This document shows positions 25,609 through 35,637 of a DNA stretch of 64,000 nt, piece after piece (positions within the stretch are counted from its first letter, which is position 1; every line of letters starts with the position of its first letter). The translations under genes and the position numbers were made by a program. The stretch is from JAAFHB01 sp963677935 (GTDB taxonomy: Bacteria > Bacteroidota > Bacteroidia > Bacteroidales > Prolixibacteraceae), in contig CAXXEH010000003.1 of the NCBI GenBank assembly GCA_963677935.2, forward strand, positions 558,001 to 622,000, written 5' to 3'. The notes under the pieces are model-generated. The model was not told where the DNA came from, did no database searches, and saw only the letters and a program-made list of their open reading frames with translations.

Positions 25609-28600
25609 ATGAACCAAAGAACTATTCGTTTTTCCCTGCCTCTTTTAGGAGTATTGTTTTGCTTTTTGACAATTCAATGGATTCCCGAAACTGCTGATCC
25701 TGTAAAGGCTGGTTTTCTTAATCCACCTGATGCGTCAAGGCCTGGTGTTTACTGGTATTTTATGGATGGAAATATCAGTCGGGAGGCAATTACTGGCGAT
25801 CTGGAATCGATGAAAAAGGCTGGCATTGGATATGTACTTTTTCTTGAAGTGAATGTGGGCGTTCCACGCGGTAAGGTCGATTTTCTAAGTGCTGAGTGGC
25901 AGGACTTATACCTTCATGCTGTGCGTGAATCTGAACGGCTTGGGATTAAAATTATCCTGGGATCGGGACCGGGATGGGCTGGCAGCGGTGGTCCATGGGT
26001 GAAACCTGAACAATCGATGATGCATCTGGTGGCCACTTCAACTCTAACTACTGGTCCATCGGTTTATAATGCCATCCTTCCAAAACCCGAACCTGTAAAA
26101 CCTTTCTTTGGAGAGAAGAGTCTTACGAAGGAGCTTAAAGAGATACGTGATGGATGGTACCAAGATGTAGCCGTTTTGGCTTATCCTACACCGGCAACCG
26201 AACAGAAAATAGCCGATATTAATGAGAAATCGCTCGTTTATCGTGCCCCCTACTCGTCGCAAAAGGAGGTCAAACAGTATCTTCCTACCTTTGCAACCTA
26301 TACTGATATTCCCGGCTCAGCTGTTGACCAGTCGAAAATTGTCGATCTGACAAAGATGTTAAAACCCGATGGAACACTGAACTGGAATGTGCCTGCCGGG
26401 AAATGGTCCATCGTTCGGTTTGGTAAACGCAACAATGGTGCGGTTACCCGGCCTGCTCCAAAACCTGGATTGGGTTTTGAGTGCGATAAGTTTGATACCG
26501 TAGCTTTCGATGCCCATTACGATACATTTATAGGGAAACTGCTCAGGAAAGTGGGCCCACGCCAGGCTGGAGCCGATGGCGGCTGGACGATGATTCATAT
26601 CGATAGCTGGGAGATGGGGTCGCAAAACTGGACCGGTGATTTCCGTGAACAGTTTAAAAAAAGGAGGGGTTATGATCCATTATTGTTCCTTCCTACCTAT
26701 ACGGGGCAGATTGTAGGAAGTGCTGAACTGAGCGAACGTTTCTTGTGGGATGTAAGGCTTACTTCACAGGAACTGGTCATCGAAAATCATGCCGGGCGTT
26801 TTAAAGAGCTGGGACGACGCAGCGGATTAACCCTCTCCATCGAACCATATGACATGAACCCAACGGCGGATCTTGACCTGGGAAGTGTCGCTGATGTGCC
26901 GATGTGTGAATTCTGGAGCGACAAATTTGGATTTAACTCTTCCTTTAGCTGTATTGAGGCAACCTCCATAGCCCATATTCAGGGAAAACCTGTGGTTGGC
27001 GCCGAAGCTTTTACCGCCGAATCCTTTGAAGCCTGGAAGAAGTATCCCGGAAATATGAAGGATCAGAGCGACTGGGCCTTTAGCATTGGAATAAACCGGT
27101 TTATCTATCATACTTTTGCCCATAAACCTTATGGCGACGGTTTAAAACCTGGTGTTACGATGGGCCCTTATGGGGTGCATTGGGATCGTGGTCAGACCTG
27201 GTGGTCGATGGTTCCGGCTTATCACAAGTATGTTACGAGATGTTCTTATATTCTTGCTCAGGGAAATTCAGTTGCTGATATCCTGTATCTCAATCCTGAA
27301 GGTGCTCCTCATGTTTTCAGGGCGCCCAAATCGGCGCTCGAAGGAACAGAGGTATTGCCCGACAAACGGGGTTACGCCTTCGACGGTTGTTCCCCTCTCT
27401 TGCTTCGAAATGCCCAGGTACTCAATCATCGGATCGTTTTCCCGGGTGGCGCTTCCTACCGTGTATTGGTTTTGCCCGATGTTGAAACTATGACACCTGA
27501 ACTCCTTACCAAAATTGCTGCTCTGGTTAAAGCTGGAGCCACTGTCGTTGGTAATCCACCTTCAAAATCACCATCGCTGGTTAATTTTCCAGAATGTGAC
27601 AAGCAGGTAAAAAAGCTGGTGTCGGAATTATGGGGTAAAAAGCTGATCTCACGGGCAGGCGGTACTCTCGCTACCTCTAAAAATATGGCAGGACAGCTTT
27701 CAACCGAACTCTATTCACCTTATGATTCAACAGCAACCCTTCTTCATAAATTAGGTGTTAATCCCGATTTTACAGCCTCCGGTTCCATTCGGTATAACCA
27801 CCGTTCGTTGCCCAATAGGGAGATCTATTTTATTTCGAACCGCACCGACCATCCAGTTGAAGATATCTGTCTTTTCAGGGATGGTACATTAAATGCTGAA
27901 TTATGGGACGCAGTCACGGGTGAAGTTCGTCCTCTTGGCAATCTAAAAAAAGGTAAAACAGGTATTTCATTACCCGTAAAGCTGGATGCTTCACAGAGTT
28001 ATTTTGTAATATTCAATAAATCAGCCAAGTCTCCTAAAACTATGGTCAAAAATGACTTTCCTGATGCGAAAACTGTGTCGACGCTGAATGAGGCCTGGAG
28101 TGTCGCTTTCGATCCCACCTGGGGCGGTCCTGCAAAGGTTCAGTTTGATTCACTTTCCGATTGGACAACGCGTCCTGAGGAGGGAATCCGCTACTATTCT
28201 GGCATTGCCACCTATTCGAAAACCTTCGACCTGCCCGATTCGTGCAAATCATTGACCACTTCAGCCTGGTTTCTGAATCTGGGTAAAGTGAAAAATATGG
28301 CCCGTGTAAAATTTAACGGCAAAGATCTTGGTGTAATCTGGACTACTCCTTTGCAGGTGAATATCTCGCAGGTAGTTAAGAAAAAAGGGAATGTATTGGA
28401 GATCGAAGTGGCCAACCTTTGGATCAACAGGCTCATTGGCGATGAGGCTTTGCCTGATGATGGGGTTAAGGATCATCAGTGGCCAGAATGGCTTTTAAAC
28501 GGAACCCCTCGAACGAGTGGCCGATATACCTTTACTACACATCACTTTTATAAGAAAGGTGATCCGCTTGTTGAGTCAGGTCTGATAGGACCGGTAACTA

Positions 28601-28614
28601 TTCTGGCAAAGTAA
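25609..28614 (+). CDS. GH106-type alpha-L-rhamnosidase (first of two)
   Basis: The 1001 residues have an N-terminal membrane/signal segment (LPLLGVLFCFLTIQW) and the GH106 plan: FLNPPDASRPGVYWYFMDGN at the start, an extended TIM barrel with DSWEMGSQNWTGDF (Glu335) and KKRRGYDPLLFLPTY, a long middle domain, and a C-terminal galactose-binding-like beta domain (VKFNGKDLGVIWTTP, VANLWINRLIGDE). GH106 enzymes cleave alpha-L-rhamnosides by inversion and are calcium-dependent in the structurally known case. The partner family member at 32345 is clearly divergent. Its position between GH78-like and GH71-like genes supports rhamnose as a main sugar of the substrate. Confidence 0.91.
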   Translation: MNQRTIRFSLPLLGVLFCFLTIQWIPETADPVKAGFLNPPDASRPGVYWYFMDGNISREAITGDLESMKKAGIGYVLFLEVNVGVPRGKVDFLSAEWQDLYLHAVRESERLGIKIILGSGPGWAGSGGPWVKPEQSMMHLVATSTLTTGPSVYNAILPKPEPVKPFFGEKSLTKELKEIRDGWYQDVAVLAYPTPATEQKIADINEKSLVYRAPYSSQKEVKQYLPTFATYTDIPGSAVDQSKIVDLTKMLKPDGTLNWNVPAGKWSIVRFGKRNNGAVTRPAPKPGLGFECDKFDTVAFDAHYDTFIGKLLRKVGPRQAGADGGWTMIHIDSWEMGSQNWTGDFREQFKKRRGYDPLLFLPTYTGQIVGSAELSERFLWDVRLTSQELVIENHAGRFKELGRRSGLTLSIEPYDMNPTADLDLGSVADVPMCEFWSDKFGFNSSFSCIEATSIAHIQGKPVVGAEAFTAESFEAWKKYPGNMKDQSDWAFSIGINRFIYHTFAHKPYGDGLKPGVTMGPYGVHWDRGQTWWSMVPAYHKYVTRCSYILAQGNSVADILYLNPEGAPHVFRAPKSALEGTEVLPDKRGYAFDGCSPLLLRNAQVLNHRIVFPGGASYRVLVLPDVETMTPELLTKIAALVKAGATVVGNPPSKSPSLVNFPECDKQVKKLVSELWGKKLISRAGGTLATSKNMAGQLSTELYSPYDSTATLLHKLGVNPDFTASGSIRYNHRSLPNREIYFISNRTDHPVEDICLFRDGTLNAELWDAVTGEVRPLGNLKKGKTGISLPVKLDASQSYFVIFNKSAKSPKTMVKNDFPDAKTVSTLNEAWSVAFDPTWGGPAKVQFDSLSDWTTRPEEGIRYYSGIATYSKTFDLPDSCKSLTTSAWFLNLGKVKNMARVKFNGKDLGVIWTTPLQVNISQVVKKKGNVLEIEVANLWINRLIGDEALPDDGVKDHQWPEWLLNGTPRTSGRYTFTTHHFYKKGDPLVESGLIGPVTILAK

Positions 28615-28642
28615 TTCACACGGAAAGCTCAAGTCATTCATT

Positions 28643-30478
28643 ATGAAAATATTGGATAAGATCTTTAGATTTGCTTTAATTGGCTTAACTCTTCTTTCGT
28701 TTGGGTGTACGGGAAGGTTAATGTCAGCTGATGATATAACCATAAAAGCCGATCTGGATTCTGTTTCGATGGGACGTTCCGTTAAAGTTACCGCTCATCT
28801 CAAATTAAAATCGGGTGATAAGGTAAATGATTATTTACTGCTTCCCTATGTAAATCAACGTCGGTGGGGCTCACACGAAAGGCCCGACTGCAACGGGAAT
28901 GTGACCTTTTTACTCCCAATGCCCAATCCCGGCAAGGTTGAAATCCAGGTCATAGCTGTAAAAGCTGATTCAAAATCCTGGATGGGTACTGATAACCGGA
29001 ATCTCTTACTCGCAGGTAATTATATGCCCGATTCGTCTTTGCGATCAAATGAAATCAGTGTGCTCGTCACCCGAAGAGCGATGCCTGCTGCTCCTCAGGA
29101 TGGACATTTGTTCTGTGTACAATGGGAATCGTGGTTTATACCCGGTCCCGGATCATGGAGTTCGGCAGAGGCTGTTCCGGTTGTTGGTTTTTATGATTCT
29201 TATAACGAGGATGTAATCCGTCAGCATGTTTTATGGTTTATGGATCTAGGTGTTAATTTTATTATGCCCGACTGGTCGAATCATATCTGGAGCAAAAAGC
29301 ACTGGAACGAGATCGATGGCGGCTCAAGGGCAATTGTTCACGCCACTACCGTTTTTCTTGAAGTTTTGGCCAAAATGAGGGATGAAGGAATTGATGTTCC
29401 AAAAGTTGCGATTATGCCGGGAATCAGCAACGGCCCTCCTGCAACGATGATCGCACTCAATGAACAGATGGATTGGATCTACCAGAATTATGTGCTGAAT
29501 CCACGTTTTAAAGATTTGTTTCAGAGCTTCGACGGTAAGCCATTGATGATTATCCTGGATACGGGAGCACTTGGAAGTAAAGAGGGGACAGCAGCTTCTG
29601 CATTCAGGGTTCCGTTTTTTGAACAAACCCTGGCTTTAAAAGAAAAGGAACTGGATGACTTTCGCAAGGCCCAGGGACCCATTGATGATTCCCATTTTAC
29701 AATCAGATTTATGTCTTCCCAAAATCAGGTGACCGGCCATCATGAGCTGGGTTACTGGTCATGGATGGACGGTCAGCTGGAACCACTGGTGACCTTCTTT
29801 AACGGAAAGCCTGAAGCCATCACCGTTACACCTGCATTCTTTGAGCCCCTGGGATGGACTGCTCCAAATTCGATGGGCCGACGTGGAGGTACAACCTACA
29901 TTGAATCATTTAAATATGCGCTTCAATCAAAACCAAGGGTGATTTTCTTACACCAGTTCAATGAATTTGCCGGACAGTCAGAAGGTCATGGACTCGGTAA
30001 AAATCATGATATCTATCTTGATGAACACAGTATAGAACTGAGTGATGATTTTGAACCTGTTTCCCTGACAGCTCCAGGTTCACGCGATAACACCGGCGGC
30101 TGGGGGTTTTATTACCTGAATATGACACGTGCACTCATCGATATTTTCCGCAATAAAGATCATAATAGTACACTTATGTCGGCTTTAATCACCGAGGTAT
30201 CGGATAAATTAATAAAACTGAAATGGTCGGTTGCAGGTAAAATGCCTAAAAGTTACACTGTATCCATTGGAACAAAGGTATTCTATAATAAAATTACCGG
30301 AATGGCCTGTGAAATCCCTGTTCAGGAATTGTCGAAGGGGATGCAAACCATCACCATTACCGCTAACGAAGTGCAAACCTTTTATCCCCTTTCAAAAACA
30401 GCATTTGATGATATGACAGAAAAGCCCTTACCGGTATCTGTAAATCTGAATTTTTCACTTGATTCTTTTAAGCGCTAA
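28643..30478 (+). CDS. Divergent GH71/GH99-like lipoprotein
   Basis: The 611 residues start with a lipobox (LTLLSFGCTG). Residues about 30-140 form an Ig-like beta domain, 145-490 a barrel and the rest a beta-rich tail. The barrel has the hallmarks of the GH71/99-like group (GFYDSYNEDVIRQHVLWFMD, LGVNFIMPDWSNHIW, VIFLHQFNEFAGQSEG), with Glu441 as the likely catalytic residue. It is only remotely like the DUF5010-type proteins of this locus: it lacks their FTFRPGQPDYV and CBM-like blocks. A glycosidase role comes from fold-level motifs and operon context; the substrate is not predictable. Confidence 0.78.
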   Translation: MKILDKIFRFALIGLTLLSFGCTGRLMSADDITIKADLDSVSMGRSVKVTAHLKLKSGDKVNDYLLLPYVNQRRWGSHERPDCNGNVTFLLPMPNPGKVEIQVIAVKADSKSWMGTDNRNLLLAGNYMPDSSLRSNEISVLVTRRAMPAAPQDGHLFCVQWESWFIPGPGSWSSAEAVPVVGFYDSYNEDVIRQHVLWFMDLGVNFIMPDWSNHIWSKKHWNEIDGGSRAIVHATTVFLEVLAKMRDEGIDVPKVAIMPGISNGPPATMIALNEQMDWIYQNYVLNPRFKDLFQSFDGKPLMIILDTGALGSKEGTAASAFRVPFFEQTLALKEKELDDFRKAQGPIDDSHFTIRFMSSQNQVTGHHELGYWSWMDGQLEPLVTFFNGKPEAITVTPAFFEPLGWTAPNSMGRRGGTTYIESFKYALQSKPRVIFLHQFNEFAGQSEGHGLGKNHDIYLDEHSIELSDDFEPVSLTAPGSRDNTGGWGFYYLNMTRALIDIFRNKDHNSTLMSALITEVSDKLIKLKWSVAGKMPKSYTVSIGTKVFYNKITGMACEIPVQELSKGMQTITITANEVQTFYPLSKTAFDDMTEKPLPVSVNLNFSLDSFKR

Positions 30479-30492
30479 ATATTTATAAAACT

Positions 30493-32310
30493 ATGAGACA
30501 GATTTTAAAAATTCGACTTTTATCCATTGCGATTATTTTAATGTTTGCGCTGGTTGGTCATGCTCAAATCCGCAATGTCAGCAGTAATCAGTGGACTGCA
30601 ACTGACGGTCTTGGCCGCAGGTTACCCGGAGAGGCTGAAGCAGGAGCTCCTAAAAAGGACAAGTTGGTTGCGATCTTCTATTGGACATGGCATCAGGGGA
30701 ATGATGATACGACCTATCATGTGAAAAATATCACCGAAATTGTCCGGAAATATCCTGAGGCGATGAAGGATTATCATCATCCGGCATGGGGAACCAAACA
30801 ACCTGGATTTTTCTTCTGGGAACAACCCCTATTGGGATATTACAAGACAACCGATACCTGGGTTTTGCGCAAACATGCTGAAATGTTGGCCGATGCTGGT
30901 ATTGATGCCGTCTTTTTCGACTGTACCAACGGAACAATCACCTGGCAGGATTCATATGAAGCATTGTTAAAAACGTGGGATCAGGCTCAAAAAGATGGGG
31001 TAAAAGTTCCAAAGATTGCCTCTATGCTCCCTTTTGGTCCATCAGCAAATGCCTTGGTTTCGTTAAGGCAACTTTATCATGATCTCTACCAACCAGGCCG
31101 TTATAAAAATCTATGGTTCTTCTGGAAAGGAAAACCTTGTATCATGGGGTATCCTGACAAACTTACCGATTCGGCAGAAGACAGGGCAATAGCAGAATTT
31201 TTCACCTTCCGCCCGGGTCAGCCTGACTACGTGAATGGACCAAGACGTAACGACCAGTGGGGTTGGCTTGAAAATTATCCACAACATGGATATGTAAAGG
31301 GAGAAAATGGCAAATTCGAACAGGTGACTGTGGGTGTAGCACAAAATGCGTGCCCCGCAACAAAGGGACATTGCAGTGCTTTTAACCTGCCCGGTTCTTT
31401 CGGACGGAGCTTTAGTCAGAGAAACGGTTTTGACCCAAGGCCCGATGGCTATCTGTATGGATGGAATTTTCAGGAACAATGGGACCGTGCGTTTGAAGTG
31501 GATCCTGAGCTGGTATTTGTTACGGGTTGGAATGAATATATCGCTGGCCAATGGTTGCCAAAAGATAGCTGGACAGGCGATCCGTTCTCATTCGTGGATC
31601 AGTTCGACTGGAATCATAGTCGTGATATTGAGCCTAATAAAGGTTGGGGTGACAAAGGGGATTCTTATTATATGCAGCTGATCTCCAACGTCAGAAAATT
31701 CAAAGGGATGGAAGCTCCTGATAAAGCATCAGCCCCAAAATCTATAAAAATCGGTAAAGCTGACCAATGGGCGGATGTTTTGCCCGACTATAACCATTAT
31801 AAAGGTAATACCACACACCGCGACCACCGTGGACGTTATGATCAATATTATAAAAACAGTACAGGACGTAACGATATCATCGGGGCAAAGGTGGCACGTG
31901 ATGGTGAGAAAATTTATTTCTATGCAGAAACTGCAGAAAAACTCACCTCCTCAACAGATCGTAACTGGATGATGCTGTTTATTGATATCGATCGCAATAA
32001 ATCAACCGGATGGAATGGATATGATTTTATAGTGAACCGTGTAAGCCCCAAAGGAAATAAAGCAATTGTCGAGAAAAATGTTGCTGGCCGATGGGAATGG
32101 GAAGCGGTGGCTCAGACCAAATTCGCCGTCAGCAACAATAAACTTGAACTTGAACTAAAACGTGAAATTTTGAATCTGGCTGGTAAAGATATCGATATCG
32201 AGTTTAAATGGAACGACAATATGCAGGAAAACGGGAATATCATGGATTTCTATGTGAATGGTGATTCTGCACCGGGAGGCAGATTTAATTTTGTCTATTC
32301 TGAACAATAA
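30493..32310 (+). CDS. GH71/99-like (DUF5010-type) enzyme without the inserted module
   Basis: The 605 residues comprise a Sec signal (LSIAIILMFALVGHAQ), barrel (about 30-405) and CBM9/DOMON-like domain (about 413-603). Motifs match the enzyme at 7565 almost block for block: ATDGLGRRLPGEAEAG, FYWTWHQG, LADAGIDAVFFDCTNG, FTFRPGQPDYVNGP, WGWLENYPQHGYV, VTGWNEYIAGQW (Glu348). The segment KPCIMGYPDKLTDSAEDRAI runs straight into FFTFRPGQPDYV, so it lacks the 131-residue insert. It also has no T9SS tail, so it is probably periplasmic, unlike its paralogue. It likely cleaves a related linkage in imported fragments. Confidence 0.87.
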   Translation: MRQILKIRLLSIAIILMFALVGHAQIRNVSSNQWTATDGLGRRLPGEAEAGAPKKDKLVAIFYWTWHQGNDDTTYHVKNITEIVRKYPEAMKDYHHPAWGTKQPGFFFWEQPLLGYYKTTDTWVLRKHAEMLADAGIDAVFFDCTNGTITWQDSYEALLKTWDQAQKDGVKVPKIASMLPFGPSANALVSLRQLYHDLYQPGRYKNLWFFWKGKPCIMGYPDKLTDSAEDRAIAEFFTFRPGQPDYVNGPRRNDQWGWLENYPQHGYVKGENGKFEQVTVGVAQNACPATKGHCSAFNLPGSFGRSFSQRNGFDPRPDGYLYGWNFQEQWDRAFEVDPELVFVTGWNEYIAGQWLPKDSWTGDPFSFVDQFDWNHSRDIEPNKGWGDKGDSYYMQLISNVRKFKGMEAPDKASAPKSIKIGKADQWADVLPDYNHYKGNTTHRDHRGRYDQYYKNSTGRNDIIGAKVARDGEKIYFYAETAEKLTSSTDRNWMMLFIDIDRNKSTGWNGYDFIVNRVSPKGNKAIVEKNVAGRWEWEAVAQTKFAVSNNKLELELKREILNLAGKDIDIEFKWNDNMQENGNIMDFYVNGDSAPGGRFNFVYSEQ

Positions 32311-32344
32311 TTTATACATATAGCAATCATCAAATCATCAGTTT

Positions 32345-35300
32345 ATGAAACAAGCATTTAAACTCACCATCTGGCTCGTTGTTGCCTTTTTAACTGCATC
32401 ATGCATGACAGATAAGGCTAGAGTGTCTCACGAGGCGCTCCAGAGCGGCTTTATTACCCCGCCGGATACCATGCAGACCAGTGTCTACTGGTACTGGATC
32501 TCCGATAATATTTCTAAGGAGGGTGTGATAAAAGATCTTCACTCAATGAAAACAGCAGGCATTAACCGTGCTTTCATTGGTAATATCGGTTTAAGTGATG
32601 TCCCTTATGGGAAAGTCAAAATGCTTACGGAGGAGTGGTGGGATATTCTGCATGCAGCTCTTAAAACAGCCACTGAACTTAATATTGAAATTGGAATCTT
32701 TAACTCACCGGGATGGAGCCAATCTGGTGGTCCCTGGATCAAACCGGGCGAGGCTATGCGATACCTCACCGCATCTGAACTTCGGGTTAAAGGTCCGCGG
32801 AAATTGGTTCAACAACTTCAAAGGCCAATCGATATTTTTCAGGATGTGAAGGTGATCGCCTGGCCTGCTCCAAAAGATGACCAACTCTTTATTAATACTC
32901 AAAACGGAACGATCACCTCTGTTCCGAAAGTTGCTGATTTGTCTGCGTTAACTGATGGAAATAAAAAAACAGGTATCGATTTTCCTAAAGGAGATGAATT
33001 TACGATCAACTTTGAAACCAAAAATCCTTTCACCGCGCGCAGTCTTTCGATTCGTCCTACAGAACATCGTATGCTTGTTATGGCGCAATTGCTGGTCAAA
33101 GATGCTAACGGCTCCTACCGGACCCTTACCGAATTTCAAATTAACCGTTCCAATCCTGCCCTCAATGTTGGTTTTGATCCTTATGCCCCGGTTGTGGTCT
33201 CTTTCCCGGCAACCACTGCAACAAATTTTCGTCTGGTGATTAAAAATATGAAGCAGGGTAGTGGACTTGCAGAAGTGGTCCTGGCTGCCTCCCCACGCGT
33301 GGAACGGTTCAGTGAAAAGACATTGGCTAAAATGCATCCCACTCCGCTCCCTTACTGGCATGAATATCAGTGGGTAAAACAACCTGAGGCGGATGACAAA
33401 GCTACTGTGATTGACGCTTCCAGGGTTGTTGATATCACAAAAAACCTTGCCGCAGACGGCACAATTACATGGGATGTACCTGAAGGAGATTGGGTGATCC
33501 TTCGCACCGGAATGACACCAACCGGGACAGTAAACGGTCCTGCTTCCCCAGAAGCTACTGGTTATGAGGCTGATAAAATGAGCAAGAAACATATCGAAAA
33601 ACATTTTTATGGCCATATGGGTGAGATTCTGAAACGAATACCCGAAGCCGACAGAAAGTGCTTCAAGGTAGTCGTTCAGGATAGCTACGAAACAGGAGGC
33701 CAGAATTTTACGGATGATTTTTTGACTGAGTTCAAACTGAAATACGGATACGATCCGATTCCATACCTGCCGGTTTATCAGGGAATGGTGGTCAATAGCG
33801 AACTGGAATCCGACCGTTTCCTCTGGGATATGCGCCGCATGGTGGCTGACAAGGTGGCCTACGATTATGTGGGCGGATTAAGGGATATCAGTCATAAATA
33901 TGGCTTAAGGACATGGCTTGAGAATTATGGCCATTGGGGTTTTCCGGGCGAATTCCTGATGTACGGCGGTCAATCTGACGAAATTGGGGGTGAGTTCTGG
34001 AGTGAAGGTGAACTTGGAAACATCGAAAACCGCGCTGCAACCTCTTGTGGTCATATCTACGGAAAAACAAAAATCTCTGCCGAATCCAATACCTGCGGCG
34101 GGCGTGCTTTCAGCCGTTACCCCGCTACCATCAAACAACGTGGTGACCGGTTTTTTGCTGAAGGAATCAATAATACGTTGTTGCATGTCTATATTACCCA
34201 ACCCTACGAGGATAAAAATCCGGGGATGAATGCCGGGTTTGGAAATGAATTCAACCGAAAAAATACCTGGTTCTCACAGATAGATGTTTATACCCAATAT
34301 CTGAAAAGAACCAATTTCATGCTCCAGCAAGGACTTAATGTAGCTGATGTCGCCTATTTTATTGGGGAAGACGCTCCCAAGATGACCGGAATTGCCGATC
34401 CTGCTCTGCCGGTAGGGTATCAGTTCGATTACATGAATGCAGAGGTGATTGAAAAATACATGTCAGTCAAAGACGGTCTGATTACTTTACCTCATGGTAC
34501 CCAGTACCGGATTTTAGTTCTTCCAAAACTCGAAACCATGCGTCCTGAACTGCTGGCCAAAATCAAACAACTGGTTTATGATGGTGCTGTTATCCTGGGA
34601 CCGGCTCCCCAGCGTTCGCCCAGTTTGCAGAACCAGCCAGCTGCCGATAAACAGGTAAAATTGATCGCTTCTGAAATCTGGGGAGATGTGGATGGCGTAA
34701 ATGTAAAATCACGCAAATGTGGCAAAGGAATGGTCTTTAACGGATTGACCATGGATGAGGCATTTGCACTCATTAAGTGTGTCCCCGATTGTAAATTGCC
34801 CGGAAACCTTTCGATTCATTTCGGACATCGGACCTTAGGTAATGGGGAAGCCTATTTTATTTCGAATCAGACGGCGGAAATTCAGATGGTTACACCTGAA
34901 TTTAGGGTGAAAGGTTTACAGCCGGAACTTTGGGAAGCAACCACAGGTTCCATTCGGAAATTATCAGCTTTTATTCAAAAAGATAACATTACCGCAGTTC
35001 CATTGAAACTTGAACCCTATGAGAGCGTTTTTGTGGTCTTCCGCAAATCCATCGGTAAAGCTTCGGCCAGTGGTATTGAATCAAATTATCCTACTGCGCT
35101 TTTGATGGCTGATATTAAAGGACCGTGGACCGTTAATTTTGATCCATCACAGAGAGGTCCGCAAGAACCGGTAATTTACGAGAAGTTGCAGGATTGGACA
35201 GCCTCTCAGGATGATCGGATTAAATACTATTCAGGCACAGCTTTTTACCAAAGCAAATTCAATCTGACCAAATTGATCCCGGGCGAAAAGGTAATCATCA

Positions 35301-35587
35301 ATTTAGGTGATGTTACTGCAATGGCAAAGGTCACCATCAATGGAACCTATGGCGGTGGTGTTTGGACGGCGCCTTATACCCTCGACGTAACAAATCTGGT
35401 GAAAGTTGGTGAGAACGATATAAAGATTGAGGTGGTTAATACCTGGGTAAACAGATTGATCGGCGATAGCAAACAACCAGTAGGACAACGGTTGACCTGG
35501 TGCCCGATAAATCCGTACACTCCGGCTAATACATTGCAGGCTTCAGGTTTGATCGGTCCTGTCAAAATTCTAAGTGTGAAATACTAA
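32345..35587 (+). CDS. GH106-type alpha-L-rhamnosidase, lipoprotein (second of two)
   Basis: The 1080 residues include a lipobox (LTIWLVVAFLTASCMTD). GH106 landmarks are FITPPDTMQTSVYWYWISDN, QDSYETGGQNFTDDFLTEF (Glu449), KLKYGYDPIPYLPVYQG and a C-terminal galactose-binding-like domain (VTINGTYGGGVWTAPY, VVNTWVNRLIGDSKQP). Compared with the gene at 25609 it has about 80 extra residues, mostly an extra beta domain around residues 190-310 (FETKNPFTARSLSIRP) inserted before the barrel core. That domain looks like a discoidin/F5-8-type module. It is 34 bases downstream of a DUF5010-like gene and is likely surface- or membrane-anchored. Confidence 0.91.
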   Translation: MKQAFKLTIWLVVAFLTASCMTDKARVSHEALQSGFITPPDTMQTSVYWYWISDNISKEGVIKDLHSMKTAGINRAFIGNIGLSDVPYGKVKMLTEEWWDILHAALKTATELNIEIGIFNSPGWSQSGGPWIKPGEAMRYLTASELRVKGPRKLVQQLQRPIDIFQDVKVIAWPAPKDDQLFINTQNGTITSVPKVADLSALTDGNKKTGIDFPKGDEFTINFETKNPFTARSLSIRPTEHRMLVMAQLLVKDANGSYRTLTEFQINRSNPALNVGFDPYAPVVVSFPATTATNFRLVIKNMKQGSGLAEVVLAASPRVERFSEKTLAKMHPTPLPYWHEYQWVKQPEADDKATVIDASRVVDITKNLAADGTITWDVPEGDWVILRTGMTPTGTVNGPASPEATGYEADKMSKKHIEKHFYGHMGEILKRIPEADRKCFKVVVQDSYETGGQNFTDDFLTEFKLKYGYDPIPYLPVYQGMVVNSELESDRFLWDMRRMVADKVAYDYVGGLRDISHKYGLRTWLENYGHWGFPGEFLMYGGQSDEIGGEFWSEGELGNIENRAATSCGHIYGKTKISAESNTCGGRAFSRYPATIKQRGDRFFAEGINNTLLHVYITQPYEDKNPGMNAGFGNEFNRKNTWFSQIDVYTQYLKRTNFMLQQGLNVADVAYFIGEDAPKMTGIADPALPVGYQFDYMNAEVIEKYMSVKDGLITLPHGTQYRILVLPKLETMRPELLAKIKQLVYDGAVILGPAPQRSPSLQNQPAADKQVKLIASEIWGDVDGVNVKSRKCGKGMVFNGLTMDEAFALIKCVPDCKLPGNLSIHFGHRTLGNGEAYFISNQTAEIQMVTPEFRVKGLQPELWEATTGSIRKLSAFIQKDNITAVPLKLEPYESVFVVFRKSIGKASASGIESNYPTALLMADIKGPWTVNFDPSQRGPQEPVIYEKLQDWTASQDDRIKYYSGTAFYQSKFNLTKLIPGEKVIINLGDVTAMAKVTINGTYGGGVWTAPYTLDVTNLVKVGENDIKIEVVNTWVNRLIGDSKQPVGQRLTWCPINPYTPANTLQASGLIGPVKILSVKY

Positions 35588-35637
35588 AATTTATACGCGA
35601 GGGAATCTCATTTAACCTTTTAAAAAATGATATACAA

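Noticed and set aside
32948..33616. 222-residue open frame on the minus strand
   Set aside because: It is fully antisense to the GH106-type gene at 32345, which has clear family motifs throughout. The minus frame has no recognisable domain or start context.
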